From: Planctomycetales bacterium
Lineage (GTDB): Bacteria; Planctomycetota; Planctomycetia; Pirellulales; Lacipirellulaceae
NCBI GenBank assembly: GCA_020427155.1
Contig: JAGQOW010000001.1
Coordinates: forward strand, 1 to 64,000
Direction of reading: 5' to 3'
Length of the DNA stretch: 64,000 nucleotides
The position numbers and the translations under genes were made by a program. Below, in pieces: positions 18,129-26,959 of the stretch. A model generated the notes under the pieces. It searched no databases. It saw only the letters and a program-made list of their open reading frames with translations, and had not been told where the DNA came from. How positions within the stretch are numbered: position 1 is the stretch's first letter; each line of letters opens with the position of its first letter.

Positions 18129-18782
18129 ATGCCAAAACTCACAGTTCACGATGCGAAGGGCAAGAAGGTCGGTACCTATACGGTTGAGCCGACGGATTTC
18201 GCTCCGCGCATCAACAAGCAATTGCTGCACGATGCGGTGGTGATGTATCAGGCCAATCAGCGTCAGGGTTCGCACCAGTCCAAGAGCCGTAGTGCCGTCT
18301 CGGGAACGACCAAGAAGATGTATCGCCAGAAGGGTACGGGCAATGCTCGTGCGGGTTCGAGACGAAGCGGCGTGCGTCGGGGCGGGGGACACATTCACGC
18401 GATTCACAAGCGAGACTATTCGTACTCTTTGCCACGCAAGGCCCTGCAGCTGGCCACTCGGATGGCGCTGGCATCGAAGATTATCGACGACGAGATGCTC
18501 GTGATCGACAAGCTCGAGTTCACCGAGCCCAAGACGCGTGATATGGCGAGCGTATTGCAGCATATTGGCTGCACCGGGGATTCGCTGTTGATTGCCACTG
18601 CCGGCTATGCTCCCAATGTTTACAAGAGCGCCCGAAACATAAAGCGAGTGTCGGTTTCGCCGGCCAGTGAGCTCAATGCATTGAGTTTATTGTCCGCGCG
18701 TCGTCTGTTGATCACGACCGAAGCGCTCGATCAGCTGAAAGAACGAGCCGCGGCATCCAATGGAGCCAAGACCGCTGGTTAA
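18129..18782 (+). CDS. rplD: 50S ribosomal protein L4
   Basis: 217 residues. L4 lines the exit tunnel with its long loop and, in some bacteria, represses the S10 operon by binding the leader. The loop region KKMYRQKGTGNARAGSRRSG is present and complete. The ATG at 18129 is chosen because homology begins at MPKLTVHD; the 27 upstream codons are not L4-like. A 124-bp spacer separates it from rplC. Confidence 0.97.
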   Translation: MPKLTVHDAKGKKVGTYTVEPTDFAPRINKQLLHDAVVMYQANQRQGSHQSKSRSAVSGTTKKMYRQKGTGNARAGSRRSGVRRGGGHIHAIHKRDYSYSLPRKALQLATRMALASKIIDDEMLVIDKLEFTEPKTRDMASVLQHIGCTGDSLLIATAGYAPNVYKSARNIKRVSVSPASELNALSLLSARRLLITTEALDQLKERAAASNGAKTAG

Positions 18783-18804
18783 TCGCCTGAGGTCAAAGAG
18801 AGAC

Positions 18805-19119
18805 ATGCCTAGACATATACCACAAACAACGAGCATCAAGCTGGAGCCCCACCAGGTGATCCTCAAGCCGTTGGTCACCGAAAAGGGAATGCATCGCTCG
18901 ACCCGCTGTAACGCCTATGCATTTGAGGTCAATCGCCTGGCCACGAAGCAGGACGTGAAGCACGCGGTCGAGGAGCTCTTTGAAGTGAAGGTGCTGAAAG
19001 TGCATACGCAGAATCGTAAGGGGAAGCCGCGGCGCACCAGGATGCGTTTCGGTTACACCAAAGATTGGAAAAAGGCCATCGTGACGCTCGATGCCGAGCA
19101 TCGCATTGAATTATTCTAA
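18805..19119 (+). CDS. rplW: 50S ribosomal protein L23
   Basis: 104 residues. L23 sits at the tunnel exit and is the docking site for trigger factor and SRP. HQVILKPLVTEKGMH and the C-terminal GKPRRTRMRFGYTKDWKKA segment match the family. The ATG at 18805 lies 22 bp after the rplD stop and is preferred over the upstream start at 18760, which would overlap rplD. Confidence 0.97.
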   Translation: MPRHIPQTTSIKLEPHQVILKPLVTEKGMHRSTRCNAYAFEVNRLATKQDVKHAVEELFEVKVLKVHTQNRKGKPRRTRMRFGYTKDWKKAIVTLDAEHRIELF

Positions 19120-19173
19120 CGGAGCTGTGAGTTGCACGGCTCATGGCACAAAACGCGCAACTCATAACTAAAC

Positions 19174-20037
19174 ATGGGTATTCGAAAATACAATCCGGTT
19201 ACAGCAGGTCGTCGTGGTGCGACGGTGAGCGACTTTGCAGAGCTGACTCCCGGCGCCAAGCCTGAGAAGAGCCTGCTGCGCCCTATTCCGAAAACAGGTG
19301 GTCGGAATAACCAGGGTAAGATTACCGCCAGGCATCGGGGCGGCGGCCACAAGCGGCGATATCGGTTGATCGATTTTCGTCGCAATAAAGACGGCGTCGT
19401 GGCCCGAGTGGATTCGATTCAGTATGACCCGAATCGCTCGGCGCGCATCGCCCTGCTGCACTACGTGGACGGTGAGAAACGCTACATCCTGGCCCCCAAT
19501 GGGCTGCAGCGCGGCGACCAGGTGCTGAGCGGTGCAGAGGCGCCCGCCAAGCTGGGCAATTGCTTGCCGCTGGCGAATATGCCTTTGGGAACAACGATCC
19601 ACAACATCGAGCTGCGAGAGGGTCGCGGCGGAGTGCTGTGCCGCAGTGCCGGGACGAGCGCTACGTTGATGGCCCGCGAGGGAGATTGGGCACAGATTTC
19701 GTTGCCCAGCGGCGAGATTCGGCGTATTCCTTCGGCTTGCCGGGCGACGGTTGGCTCGACTAGCAATACCGACCACATGGGCATCGTGCTTGGCAAGGCA
19801 GGGCGCAAGCGATGGTTGGGCCGTCGGCCACACGTTCGCGGCACGGCCATGAACCCGATCGACCATCCGCACGGTGGCGGCGAAGGCCGCACCAAGGGTG
19901 GCCGCCATCCGGTGAGCCCCCAGGGCAAGTCGGCCAAGGGCGGCTCCACTCGACAGCCTCGCAAGGCCACGAACAAGGCCATTGTGCGGCGACGCAAGTC
20001 GAAGCGTTACGGGCAACTAAAACTGAACAAGAAATAA
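19174..20037 (+). CDS. rplB: 50S ribosomal protein L2
   Basis: 287 residues, normal length. L2 is a primary 23S rRNA binder needed for subunit joining and peptidyl-transferase activity. [19 protein letters not shown] near residue 45 and the C-terminal [19 protein letters not shown] with the functionally important histidine are intact. Followed by rpsS after 74 bp. Confidence 0.98.
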   Translation: MGIRKYNPVTAGRRGATVSDFAELTPGAKPEKSLLRPIPKTGGRNNQGKITARHRGGGHKRRYRLIDFRRNKDGVVARVDSIQYDPNRSARIALLHYVDGEKRYILAPNGLQRGDQVLSGAEAPAKLGNCLPLANMPLGTTIHNIELREGRGGVLCRSAGTSATLMAREGDWAQISLPSGEIRRIPSACRATVGSTSNTDHMGIVLGKAGRKRWLGRRPHVRGTAMNPIDHPHGGGEGRTKGGRHPVSPQGKSAKGGSTRQPRKATNKAIVRRRKSKRYGQLKLNKK

Positions 20038-20111
20038 ATGGCTGTCGGCCTCTGGCTTTCTGGCGGTTGTCGACCGACTGGGGCTCAGGGCTGGGAATCG
20101 AAAGTAGAAAC

Positions 20112-20381
20112 ATGGGACGATCACTCAAAAAAGGGCCTTTTATCGATCCAAAGCTATACGCGAAGGTCGAAAGGCAAAACGAGTCGGGGCGGAAAGAGCC
20201 CATCAACACCTGGGCTCGTGCGTGTACCATCGTCCCCGAATTTGTGGGTCACACCTTTATGGTGCATAACGGCAAATCGCATTTGAAGGTTTTCGTCACC
20301 GAAGACATGGTCGGTCATAGACTGGGCGAGTTTTCCCCGACACGAAATTTCCGCGGTCACGGTGGCAAAGGCAAAAAATAA
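20112..20381 (+). CDS. rpsS: 30S ribosomal protein S19
   Basis: 89 residues, standard length. S19 pairs with S13 in the 30S head. [10 protein letters not shown] at the start and GHKLGEF-like [16 protein letters not shown] near the end identify it. The ATG at 20112 is set by homology; the open frame extends upstream into rplB in another reading frame and is not used. Confidence 0.97.
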   Translation: MGRSLKKGPFIDPKLYAKVERQNESGRKEPINTWARACTIVPEFVGHTFMVHNGKSHLKVFVTEDMVGHRLGEFSPTRNFRGHGGKGKK

Positions 20382-20450
20382 GTAGGGGCTTCGGGCATCG
20401 GGCTTTAGTCTTGGGAGACTTGGGCCGTTGCCTGGAGAGCGAGGAAACAC

Positions 20451-20777
20451 ATGGCATATACGGCAACCCATCGACACGCTCGCATCAGTGCCACGAAGGT
20501 ACGCCCAATCGCTGATTTGATACGTGGTAAGAGAGTCGACGAGGCGTTGGCTCTGCTTCGCTATCAGCCGCAGCGGGGCGCTCGGATGCTCGAGAAAGTG
20601 CTCAAAAGCGCACTGGGAAACGCGGAGGATCTCCGAGCTCCCAACCTCGGCGGATTGCGGGTGGTCGATGCCCGAGTAGATGGTGGTCCGATGTTTAAGC
20701 GAGTTCGGCCGCGAGCTCGCGGCATGGCTCACGTGATTAAGAAGCGATTCGCACATATCAAGATATCAATTGAATGA
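20451..20777 (+). CDS. rplV: 50S ribosomal protein L22
   Basis: 108 residues. L22 contacts all 23S domains and its beta hairpin reaches the exit tunnel. RISATKVRPIADLIRGK near the N-terminus and VDGGPMFKRVRPRARG in the hairpin are diagnostic. Spacing to rpsS is 69 bp and to rpsC 87 bp. Confidence 0.97.
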   Translation: MAYTATHRHARISATKVRPIADLIRGKRVDEALALLRYQPQRGARMLEKVLKSALGNAEDLRAPNLGGLRVVDARVDGGPMFKRVRPRARGMAHVIKKRFAHIKISIE

Positions 20778-20791
20778 GGAGAGCTATTCGC

Positions 20792-20858
20792 GATTAGCAC
20801 CAGCTAGTTGGCTGAAGTATTAGCCAACTGCGAGCAGCTAACAGCCAACAGCTACCAG
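20792..20858 (+). repeat. TTAGC/GCTAA-rich leader repeat before rpsC
   Basis: The rplV-rpsC spacer holds AGTTGGCT (20806-20813) and its complement AGCCAACT (20822-20829), a perfect 8-bp hairpin, followed by closely spaced GCTAACAGCC and CAGCTACCAGC units. Related sequence recurs before rplF and rpoA. Confidence 0.5.
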
Positions 20859-20864
20859 CAAATT

Positions 20865-21560
20865 ATGGGTCAAAAAGTCAATCCTGTCGGTTATCGCACG
20901 GGCGTTATGCTCGGCTGGAAAAGCCGGTGGTACGCTTCGAAAAAAGAGTTTTCCGATCTCTTGATCGAAGACCAGAAGATTCGGAAGTATGTGCACCAGA
21001 AGTACAAGTTTGCAGGAATTCCGAAAGTTGAAATTGAGCGCACACGAGATGAGGTCAAGGTAGTTTTGTACGCAGCTCGGCCTGGCGTCATCATCGGGCG
21101 CAAGGGGCAGGAGGTCGAGCAGCTGCAGGACGAATTGCAGGCACTGGTCGGTCGTCGGATCAATATCAAGATCGAAGAGATCTCGCGGCCCGAGTTGCAA
21201 GCCCAGCTTGTGGCAGAAGACATTGCCGAACAGCTGGTGAAGCGGGCCGGATTCCGCCGAACAATGAAGCGCTCGATGGAGCAGACCATGGAGGCTGGCG
21301 CCAAGGGAATCAAGATTCAACTGGCAGGCCGGTTGGGCGGCGCCGAAATGGCCCGCCGAGAGAAACAGATATCCGGGTCGATTCCGCTGAGCACGTTGCG
21401 CGCAAAAATCGACTACGGTTTTGTGGAAGCCAAGACAGCCCAAGGGCACATTGGCATCCAGGTGTGGATTAATCAAGGTATGTACGAGGACGATGACGAT
21501 GGCGCTGATGCCCAAGAGGGTCAAGCATCGAAAAAGCCAAAGAGGTCGTATAAGAGGTAA
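20865..21560 (+). CDS. rpsC: 30S ribosomal protein S3
   Basis: 231 residues. S3 guards the mRNA entry channel. [13 protein letters not shown] at the start, the KH-domain motif [14 protein letters not shown] and [14 protein letters not shown] are clear. The C-terminus carries an acidic run EDDDDG then a basic KKPKRSYKR tail. The ATG at 20865 is set by homology. Its last 62 bp overlap rplP in a different frame. Confidence 0.97.
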   Translation: MGQKVNPVGYRTGVMLGWKSRWYASKKEFSDLLIEDQKIRKYVHQKYKFAGIPKVEIERTRDEVKVVLYAARPGVIIGRKGQEVEQLQDELQALVGRRINIKIEEISRPELQAQLVAEDIAEQLVKRAGFRRTMKRSMEQTMEAGAKGIKIQLAGRLGGAEMARREKQISGSIPLSTLRAKIDYGFVEAKTAQGHIGIQVWINQGMYEDDDDGADAQEGQASKKPKRSYKR

Positions 21561-21909
21561 TGCGACTCGAGGCAACCGGGTCGTCTTTGGCGAGTTCGGC
21601 TTGCAGGCTACCGAGGGCGGCTGGATTAGTGCTGCCACGATCGAAGCCGGACGTATTGCTGCGCAGCAATACATTCGCGGGGAAGGAAAGCTTTATATCC
21701 GCATCTTTCCCGATAAGTCGATCACCTCGATTCCTTTGGAAACACGTATGGGGAAAGGCAAGGGAGAGCCCAGTTATTGGGCTGCCACGGTACGGCCGGG
21801 CACGATCTTGTTTGAACTGGCGGGGGTGACCGACGAACAGGCGAAGATTTGTTTTGCTCGCTTGGCTCACAAAATGCCGATCCGCGTGCGGATGACGAAA
21901 CGTAACTAA
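21499..21909 (+). CDS. rplP: 50S ribosomal protein L16
   Basis: 136 residues. L16 helps position the A-site t[20 protein letters not shown] is the usual start, and [13 protein letters not shown] and [14 protein letters not shown] follow. The start at 21499 (or 21508 at MPKR) lies inside rpsC, so the two genes overlap by 53-62 bp, which is more than is usual for this junction and suggests coupling. Confidence 0.96.
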   Translation: MALMPKRVKHRKSQRGRIRGNATRGNRVVFGEFGLQATEGGWISAATIEAGRIAAQQYIRGEGKLYIRIFPDKSITSIPLETRMGKGKGEPSYWAATVRPGTILFELAGVTDEQAKICFARLAHKMPIRVRMTKRN

Positions 21910-21918
21910 GACAACTAG

Positions 21919-22164
21919 ATGGCGAGTCATTTCGCCGTGGGAATCAATGCGATGGCCGAGGCCGCTGAATTACGCGAAATGAGCGACGAGCAGTTGGAGC
22001 TTACGCTCAAAGAAGCCAAGGAAAACCTCTTTCGGTTCCACATTCAGGCCCAGACCGATCGGCTGGATGCACCGAGCGAATTGCGTCGTTATCGTCGCCT
22101 GGTTGCCAGGGTGAAAACAATTCAGACACAACGGGAAAAGGCTGCCGCAGCAGCGCAGTCTTAA
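21919..22164 (+). CDS. rpmC: 50S ribosomal protein L29
   Basis: 81 residues from 21919, or 70 from the in-frame ATG at 21952, which fits the usual 60-75 residue size better. ELREMSDEQLELTLKEAKENLFRF and the second helix RRYRRLVARVKTIQTQRE are typical of L29, which surrounds the tunnel exit next to L23. Neither start has a strong ribosome binding site. Confidence 0.93.
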   Translation: MASHFAVGINAMAEAAELREMSDEQLELTLKEAKENLFRFHIQAQTDRLDAPSELRRYRRLVARVKTIQTQREKAAAAAQS

Positions 22165-22176
22165 GCTGAGACTAAC

Positions 22177-22488
22177 ATGCCGAAAAAACAACTCATAGGC
22201 GTCGTGACGAGCGACAAGATGAACAAGTGCCGTCGGGTGGAGATCGACCGGTTGGTCAAACATGCGAAATACGGCAAGTTTGTCCGAGCGCGTACGGTTT
22301 GCCATGTCCACGACGAAGCAAACGAGTCGAGCGTGGGCGATACGGTCGAGATTATCGAGTGTCCGCCCAAGTCGAAGTTGAAGCGCTGGGATTTGGTGCG
22401 CGTCGTCGCCAAGAGTCAGCTCGTGGATATCGCCGCGATGCGTGCCGCAGCGAAGGAAAATCAGGCAGAAAACAATTCTGAGGGTTAG
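22177..22488 (+). CDS. rpsQ: 30S ribosomal protein S17
   Basis: 103 residues. S17 is a primary 16S rRNA binding protein with an OB fold. [37 protein letters not shown] and [18 protein letters not shown] are all typical. The C-terminus extends about 15 residues beyond the usual end with an Ala/Glu-rich tail. Confidence 0.96.
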   Translation: MPKKQLIGVVTSDKMNKCRRVEIDRLVKHAKYGKFVRARTVCHVHDEANESSVGDTVEIIECPPKSKLKRWDLVRVVAKSQLVDIAAMRAAAKENQAENNSEG

Positions 22489-22586
22489 TGCAACCAGGTG
22501 GCAGGCAAAGGTTGGCCTTCCACCCGGCTGGCAGCGATCCTTGGCAGACGGTCCCAGACAGACAGCTTATTGTTCGAGGCAGTACG

Positions 22587-22955
22587 ATGATTCAGATGCA
22601 AACCCGCCTTGCCGTGGCCGACAACACCGGCGCCAAGGAAGTGATGTGCATCAAAGTGTTGGGTGGCAGCCGGCGTCGGTTTGCCCAGGTGGGCGATGTG
22701 ATCGTCTGCAGCGTGAAAAGCGTGATCCCTGGCAGTGAAGTGAAGAAAAAGGCTGTCGTTCGCGGCGTCATCGTGCGAGTCAAAGCACCGACGCGGCGCA
22801 GCGATGGGAGCTACGTTCGCTTTGATACCAATGCGGTCGTGCTCATCGATAAAGATAACAATCCGCGAGGCACGCGTATCTTTGGCGCCGTAGCCAGGGA
22901 ATTGCGAGAACGAAAGTTTATGAAGATCGTCAGCCTGGCGAACGAGGTGGTGTAG
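22587..22955 (+). CDS. rplN: 50S ribosomal protein L14
   Basis: 122 residues, exact family length. [19 protein letters not shown] and the C-terminal [19 protein letters not shown] are invariant L14 segments. L14 forms an intersubunit bridge and binds the silencing factor RsfS. The ATG at 22587 is set by homology; 99 bp separate it from rpsQ. Confidence 0.98.
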   Translation: MIQMQTRLAVADNTGAKEVMCIKVLGGSRRRFAQVGDVIVCSVKSVIPGSEVKKKAVVRGVIVRVKAPTRRSDGSYVRFDTNAVVLIDKDNNPRGTRIFGAVARELRERKFMKIVSLANEVV

Positions 22956-22957
22956 CT

Positions 22958-23305
22958 ATGTTGATTCGCAGTGGAGATACGGTCGAGGTCATCGCTGGTG
23001 CCGATCGCGGCACACGCAGCCGTGTGATTCAAGTAGACCGAGCAAAACGCAAGGCATTGGTAGAAAACGTGGCCCGCGTCTACCGCCATGTCAAGCGAAG
23101 CCAAAAGCATCCGCAAGGGGGCCGGCTGAGCAAGGAAATGCCAGTTCAGCTTTCAAACCTGATGTACGTTTGCCAATCGTGCGGTCGGCCAAGCCGTCTC
23201 GGAGCACGTTTTACTGACGAGGGGGCGAAGGAGCGGTATTGTAAGAAGTGCGGAGCAAACGCGGGAGAAATCTCCCCCGCCCATGCATCGCATGCCAAGA
23301 AATAG
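22958..23305 (+). CDS. rplX: 50S ribosomal protein L24, zinc-ribbon form
   Basis: 115 residues, starting 2 bp after rplN. L24 is an early assembly protein. The KOW motif lies at GDTVEVIAGADRGTRSRVIQV, and two Cys pairs, CQSC and CKKC, form a C-terminal zinc ribbon that many bacterial L24 proteins also carry. A short Ala/His-rich tail follows. Confidence 0.97.
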   Translation: MLIRSGDTVEVIAGADRGTRSRVIQVDRAKRKALVENVARVYRHVKRSQKHPQGGRLSKEMPVQLSNLMYVCQSCGRPSRLGARFTDEGAKERYCKKCGANAGEISPAHASHAKK

Positions 23306-23368
23306 CAATAGCAGATATCGTAGGAGCTTCGGACGCGAGTCCTTCAACCTCAAGCCCATCATCAAGCA

Positions 23369-23932
23369 ATGCCTCCCAGACTTAAAGAACGATACCACAA
23401 AGAGGTCCTGCCAAAGCTGGCAGAAAGTCTCGGTCGTACCAACCGATTCTCGCTGCCGCGATTGGAGAAAATCGTCGTCAGTATGGGCGTAGGCAGTGCG
23501 ATCACCGACAAGAAGCATTTGGAAGACGCCGTTTCGGCCCTGGCAGAGATTACCGGTCAGAAGCCGATGGTCTGCAAGGCGCGCAAATCGGTTGCTGCGT
23601 TCAAGCTGCGGCAGGGCAATGCCGTCGGCTGCAAGGTAACCTTACGCGGCGATCGGATGTTTGAGTTTCTGGACCGCTTGATTTCGTTGGCTTTGCCGCG
23701 AGTTCGAGACTTTCGCGGGCTCAAATCCAATGCTTTTGATAAACATGGCAACTATAGCCTGGGGCTAAATGAACAGCTGGTGTTTCCAGAGTTGAATCCC
23801 GACAAGTATTCCCGCGTGCAAGGCATGAACATTGCCCTGTGTTGCTCCACCGATTCGGATGACGAAGCACGGGAGCTACTGCGAGGTTTCGGCATGCCGT
23901 TTCGAACTGAAGAGTCTTCGGCAAACCCGTAG
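23369..23932 (+). CDS. rplE: 50S ribosomal protein L5
   Basis: 187 residues, standard length. L5 binds 5S rRNA and contacts the P-site tRNA. VVSMGVGSA, TGQKPMVCKARKSVAAFKLR and RVRDFRGL followed by GNYSLGLNEQLVFPEL identify it. It starts with MPPRLKERYHKEV at the ATG at 23369. Confidence 0.98.
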   Translation: MPPRLKERYHKEVLPKLAESLGRTNRFSLPRLEKIVVSMGVGSAITDKKHLEDAVSALAEITGQKPMVCKARKSVAAFKLRQGNAVGCKVTLRGDRMFEFLDRLISLALPRVRDFRGLKSNAFDKHGNYSLGLNEQLVFPELNPDKYSRVQGMNIALCCSTDSDDEARELLRGFGMPFRTEESSANP

Positions 23933-24019
23933 AGCGAAGAACAATTAGGTGGCCCAGAAGGCTCAGGATAAACTTGAACTGACTTGGGCCCGATAGGCCA
24001 GGAAAGGAAAAGAACCGAC

Positions 24020-24205
24020 GTGGCGAGTAAATCGAAAATTGCTAAGGCGCTCCGAACGCCCAAATACTCGACTCGCTTAGAGTCGCGCTGCCGAATCTGT
24101 GGCAGACCTCGGGCGGTGTACCGCAAGTTTGGTATCTGTCGGATCTGTTTCCGAAATCTGGCCGACAAAGGCTTGATTCCCGGTGTGAAGAAAGCCAGTT
24201 GGTAA
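24020..24205 (+). CDS. rpsN: 30S ribosomal protein S14, zinc-binding type
   Basis: 61 residues from GTG 24020, with the purine-rich AGGAAAGGAAAAG just upstream. This is the short, zinc form (also called type Z): CRIC and CRIC pairs at about residues 24-27 and 40-43 bind the metal. An upstream frame from 23984 adds 12 unconserved residues. It ends [11 protein letters not shown] as in the family. Confidence 0.97.
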   Translation: MASKSKIAKALRTPKYSTRLESRCRICGRPRAVYRKFGICRICFRNLADKGLIPGVKKASW

Positions 24206-24264
24206 TTTGCGAGCACAAATTCAGTTGAGAAACTTTTTCTCTGTAGGCAGAGGACAATAACGAG

Positions 24265-24666
24265 ATGATGACCGACCCCATCGCCGACATGCTAACGCGC
24301 ATCCGCAATGCCGTGCGTATCGAGCGGGCTCTCGTCGAGATGCCACATTCCAAGGTAAAGCGTGGCGTGGCAGAGGTGCTGAAACGAGAAGGATATATCT
24401 GGGATTGGCGCGAGGAAGAAGCGAGCGATGCGCCAGGCAAGCGGCTGTGCATTGATTTGAAGTATGGCCCCAACGGCGAGCGGGTGATTCGACATATCAA
24501 ACGAATCAGCAAGCCCGGAAGACGCGTTTACAGCCGAGCCAATGCCCTGAAGCCTATCCTGAATGGACTTGGCATTACGATCATTAGCACCAGCCGTGGC
24601 GTATATAGCGATCGCGAAGCTCGGCAGAAGAATCTGGGCGGCGAAGTATTGTGTGAGTTGTGGTAA
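24265..24666 (+). CDS. rpsH: 30S ribosomal protein S8
   Basis: 133 residues. S8 binds the central domain of 16S rRNA and in E. coli represses the spc operon. DPIADMLTRIRNA at the start and the C-terminal STSRGVYSDREARQKNLGGEVLCELW match the family. The second ATG at 24268 is an equal start candidate. Confidence 0.97.
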   Translation: MMTDPIADMLTRIRNAVRIERALVEMPHSKVKRGVAEVLKREGYIWDWREEEASDAPGKRLCIDLKYGPNGERVIRHIKRISKPGRRVYSRANALKPILNGLGITIISTSRGVYSDREARQKNLGGEVLCELW

Positions 24667-24667
24667 A

Positions 24668-24720
24668 GCAGCAGTTTGCGGTTAGCATTCGGCTAGCCGC
24701 TAAAGGCTAACAGCCAAAGG
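24668..24720 (+). repeat. GCTAAC/GTTAGC leader repeat before rplF
   Basis: The rpsH-rplF spacer contains GTTAGC and GCTAAC in inverted order, the self-complementary CGGCTAGCCG and a GGCTAACAGCC unit, like the spacer before rpsC. It ends a few bases before the rplF ATG. Confidence 0.45.
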
Positions 24721-24726
24721 CAAAAA

Positions 24727-25269
24727 ATGTCCCGTATCGGCAATAAACCTGTAGTGATTCCTTCGGGCGTGAAGGTGAGTGTCGCTAACCGCGAGATTAG
24801 CGTCGAAGGCAAGCTGGGAAAGCTTGTTTGGAGCCATCGCCAGGAAGTTACCGTAGCGGTTGACGAGGATGCCAAGGAGGTAGTTGTTACTAGACATAGT
24901 GAAGATCGTGAAAGCCGCGCACTGCACGGCTTGACCCGTGCCTTGATCCAGAACATGGTTGTGGGCGTTTCCGAAGGCTACGAAAAGCGTTTGGAGATTC
25001 ACGGCGTCGGCTACCTGGGGGCAATCCAAGGAGATGTCCTCCAATTGCGAGTTGGCTTCGCCAATGAAATACAGAAGAAGATTCCGGCAGGGCTGGAAGT
25101 GACTTGCCCCGATCAGACCCATGTCGTGGTCAAAGGAATCGACAAGCAGAAAGTAGGTCAGTTTGCGGCCGAAGTGCGTGCCGTTCGAAAACCCGAACCC
25201 TACAAGGGGAAAGGGGTTCGTTACGAAGGTGAGCAGATTCGTCGCAAGGCAGGTAAGACAGCGAAGTAA
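24727..25269 (+). CDS. rplF: 50S ribosomal protein L6
   Basis: 180 residues, two tandem domains. SRIGNKPVVIPSGV opens the protein and PEPYKGKGVRYEGEQIRRKAGKTAK closes it as in the family. L6 sits near the factor-binding centre beside the sarcin-ricin loop. Confidence 0.98.
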   Translation: MSRIGNKPVVIPSGVKVSVANREISVEGKLGKLVWSHRQEVTVAVDEDAKEVVVTRHSEDRESRALHGLTRALIQNMVVGVSEGYEKRLEIHGVGYLGAIQGDVLQLRVGFANEIQKKIPAGLEVTCPDQTHVVVKGIDKQKVGQFAAEVRAVRKPEPYKGKGVRYEGEQIRRKAGKTAK

Positions 25270-25352
25270 CCTTCCAGCGTATGCAGTTCAGTAAGGTGAA
25301 TCGCTGAAACGTGAATTACAAACAGGCAGTGTCCTCGTCGCGGTAGTGAGTC

Positions 25353-25721
25353 ATGGATCATCATAAGGCAACCGGCAAGCAACGGCAGCGGCGCCGTTTT
25401 CGAGTGCGCAAACGGCTGAAAGGCACGTCCGAGCGTCCGCGGCTTTGTGTCAGCAGGAGTCATCGGAACATCACTGCGCAGGTGATCGACGACTCGAGTG
25501 GCAAGACAATTGTGAGTGCTTCTACCGCAAGCAAGTCGCTTGCCGGCGGTATCAAATACGGCGGCAACTCGAGTGCGGCTGAAGCCATCGGCAAGGCGAT
25601 AGCTGAGCGAGCTATCGAGGCCGGTGTGAGCCAGGTTTGTTTTGACCGCGGCGACTGCAAGTACCACGGCCGAGTGGCGGCGTTGGCCGATGCAGCGCGA
25701 GCGGCTGGGCTGAAGTTTTAG
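25353..25721 (+). CDS. rplR: 50S ribosomal protein L18
   Basis: 122 residues. L18 binds 5S rRNA with L5. [11 protein letters not shown]-like basic N-terminus, [19 protein letters not shown] and the C-terminal [22 protein letters not shown] are typical. It follows rplF by 83 bp. Confidence 0.97.
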   Translation: MDHHKATGKQRQRRRFRVRKRLKGTSERPRLCVSRSHRNITAQVIDDSSGKTIVSASTASKSLAGGIKYGGNSSAAEAIGKAIAERAIEAGVSQVCFDRGDCKYHGRVAALADAARAAGLKF

Positions 25722-25820
25722 TAAATCATTTTCATACTTATTTTTAGACGGTCCTTAATCGATAGTTGGAAACCCCCGGCCCACCCCTTCACAGGCCTTT
25801 TTTGTAGGAGCGTACCAAGC

Positions 25821-26342
25821 GTGTCATCCGGTTCTCGAAGTAAACGACAGAGCGATGCGAAGGAAGGATCTCGCAGCGGCGAGTTCGTGGAAAAAGTCGT
25901 CAAGATCAAGCGATGTGCTGCTGTGGTCAAGGGCGGGCGACGCTTTAGCTTTGCGGCCATGGTCGTACTTGGAGATGGTAAAGGCAAAGTTGGTTGGGGC
26001 TACGGCAAGGCCAACGAGGTGCCTCCGAGTGTCGAGAAGGCCGTTAAGGAAGGTATGCGAAATATGGTGGCGGTGCCGCTGGACGAGGCGACCATCCCAC
26101 ATCAGGTGATAGGCCGTTACGGCGCTGCCCAAGTAGTGCTCGTACCCGCTACGCCCGGTACCGGTGTGATTGCCGGTGCGGCGGTGCGGGCCGTCTGCGA
26201 AGCGGCCGGTATTTCCGACATCCTGACCAAGAGTTTTGGTTCCAATAACCCAGTTACGCTGGTCAAAGCAACGATAGCAGCACTTCAGGAGCTGCGACCC
26301 AGAATAGACGTCGAAAGGCTGCGCGGAGTTACGCTATCATGA
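25821..26342 (+). CDS. rpsE: 30S ribosomal protein S5
   Basis: 173 residues from GTG 25821. S5 affects decoding accuracy and the mRNA entry helicase. [23 protein letters not shown] and [15 protein letters not shown] match the dsRNA-binding domain. The stop overlaps the rplO start (ATGA), so there is no room for rpmD (L30) in its usual place. Confidence 0.98.
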   Translation: MSSGSRSKRQSDAKEGSRSGEFVEKVVKIKRCAAVVKGGRRFSFAAMVVLGDGKGKVGWGYGKANEVPPSVEKAVKEGMRNMVAVPLDEATIPHQVIGRYGAAQVVLVPATPGTGVIAGAAVRAVCEAAGISDILTKSFGSNNPVTLVKATIAALQELRPRIDVERLRGVTLS

Positions 26343-26827
26343 TTCTCAACGATATCCATCGCGGCGTTCGCCGCCACAAGAAGCGCAAACGGTTGGGCCG
26401 TGGTCCCGGGTCGGGGCATGGCAAGACGGCCGGTCGTGGTCACAAAGGTCAGGGCTCTCGGTCGGGCGTTTCGCAGCTTCCGACGTTTCAGGGCGGATCG
26501 ATGCCCCTGGTACGCCGCGTGCCGAAGCGAGGTTTCAATAACCGTTGGGGCCTCAATGTTGCTGTTGTGAATGTTGGCCAAATCGACCAAGCTTTCGAGT
26601 CGGGCGAGGAGGTGACCCTGGAGGCGATGGCCGCAAAGAACCTGGCCAAGGGGCGATTCGACGTCCTGAAAGTGCTGGGCGATGGCGAACTGACCAAGAA
26701 ACTAAAGATATCAGCCCATCGTTTCAGTAAGTCGGCAATCGAAAAAATTGGAAAAGCGGGGGGCGAAGCAGAAGTTTTGCCCGGGAAGACAACCGTCGCT
26801 CAGAAGAAACGCGAACTCAAAAAGTAG
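26339..26827 (+). CDS. rplO: 50S ribosomal protein L15
   Basis: 162 residues, starting within the rpsE stop (4-bp overlap). [27 protein letters not shown] is the glycine/arginine-rich N-terminal extension of L15; [20 protein letters not shown] follows. A late-assembly 50S protein. Confidence 0.98.
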   Translation: MILNDIHRGVRRHKKRKRLGRGPGSGHGKTAGRGHKGQGSRSGVSQLPTFQGGSMPLVRRVPKRGFNNRWGLNVAVVNVGQIDQAFESGEEVTLEAMAAKNLAKGRFDVLKVLGDGELTKKLKISAHRFSKSAIEKIGKAGGEAEVLPGKTTVAQKKRELKK

Positions 26828-26959
26828 TCGATAGCGCCCCAGAATGGCTTGCTTGACCATGCTGTCTTCGCGCTTTCCTCGGGTTTTATAGCAGCGCTCG
26901 GGAGCTTTGGCGCCTCGTATCCTTTTTAGCAAATCACAGAGCACTAGGTTCAAGCCATC

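Noticed and set aside
22958-23305. Zinc ribbon in L24 as a novelty
   Set aside because: Paired cysteines near the C-terminus of L24 are known in many bacteria.
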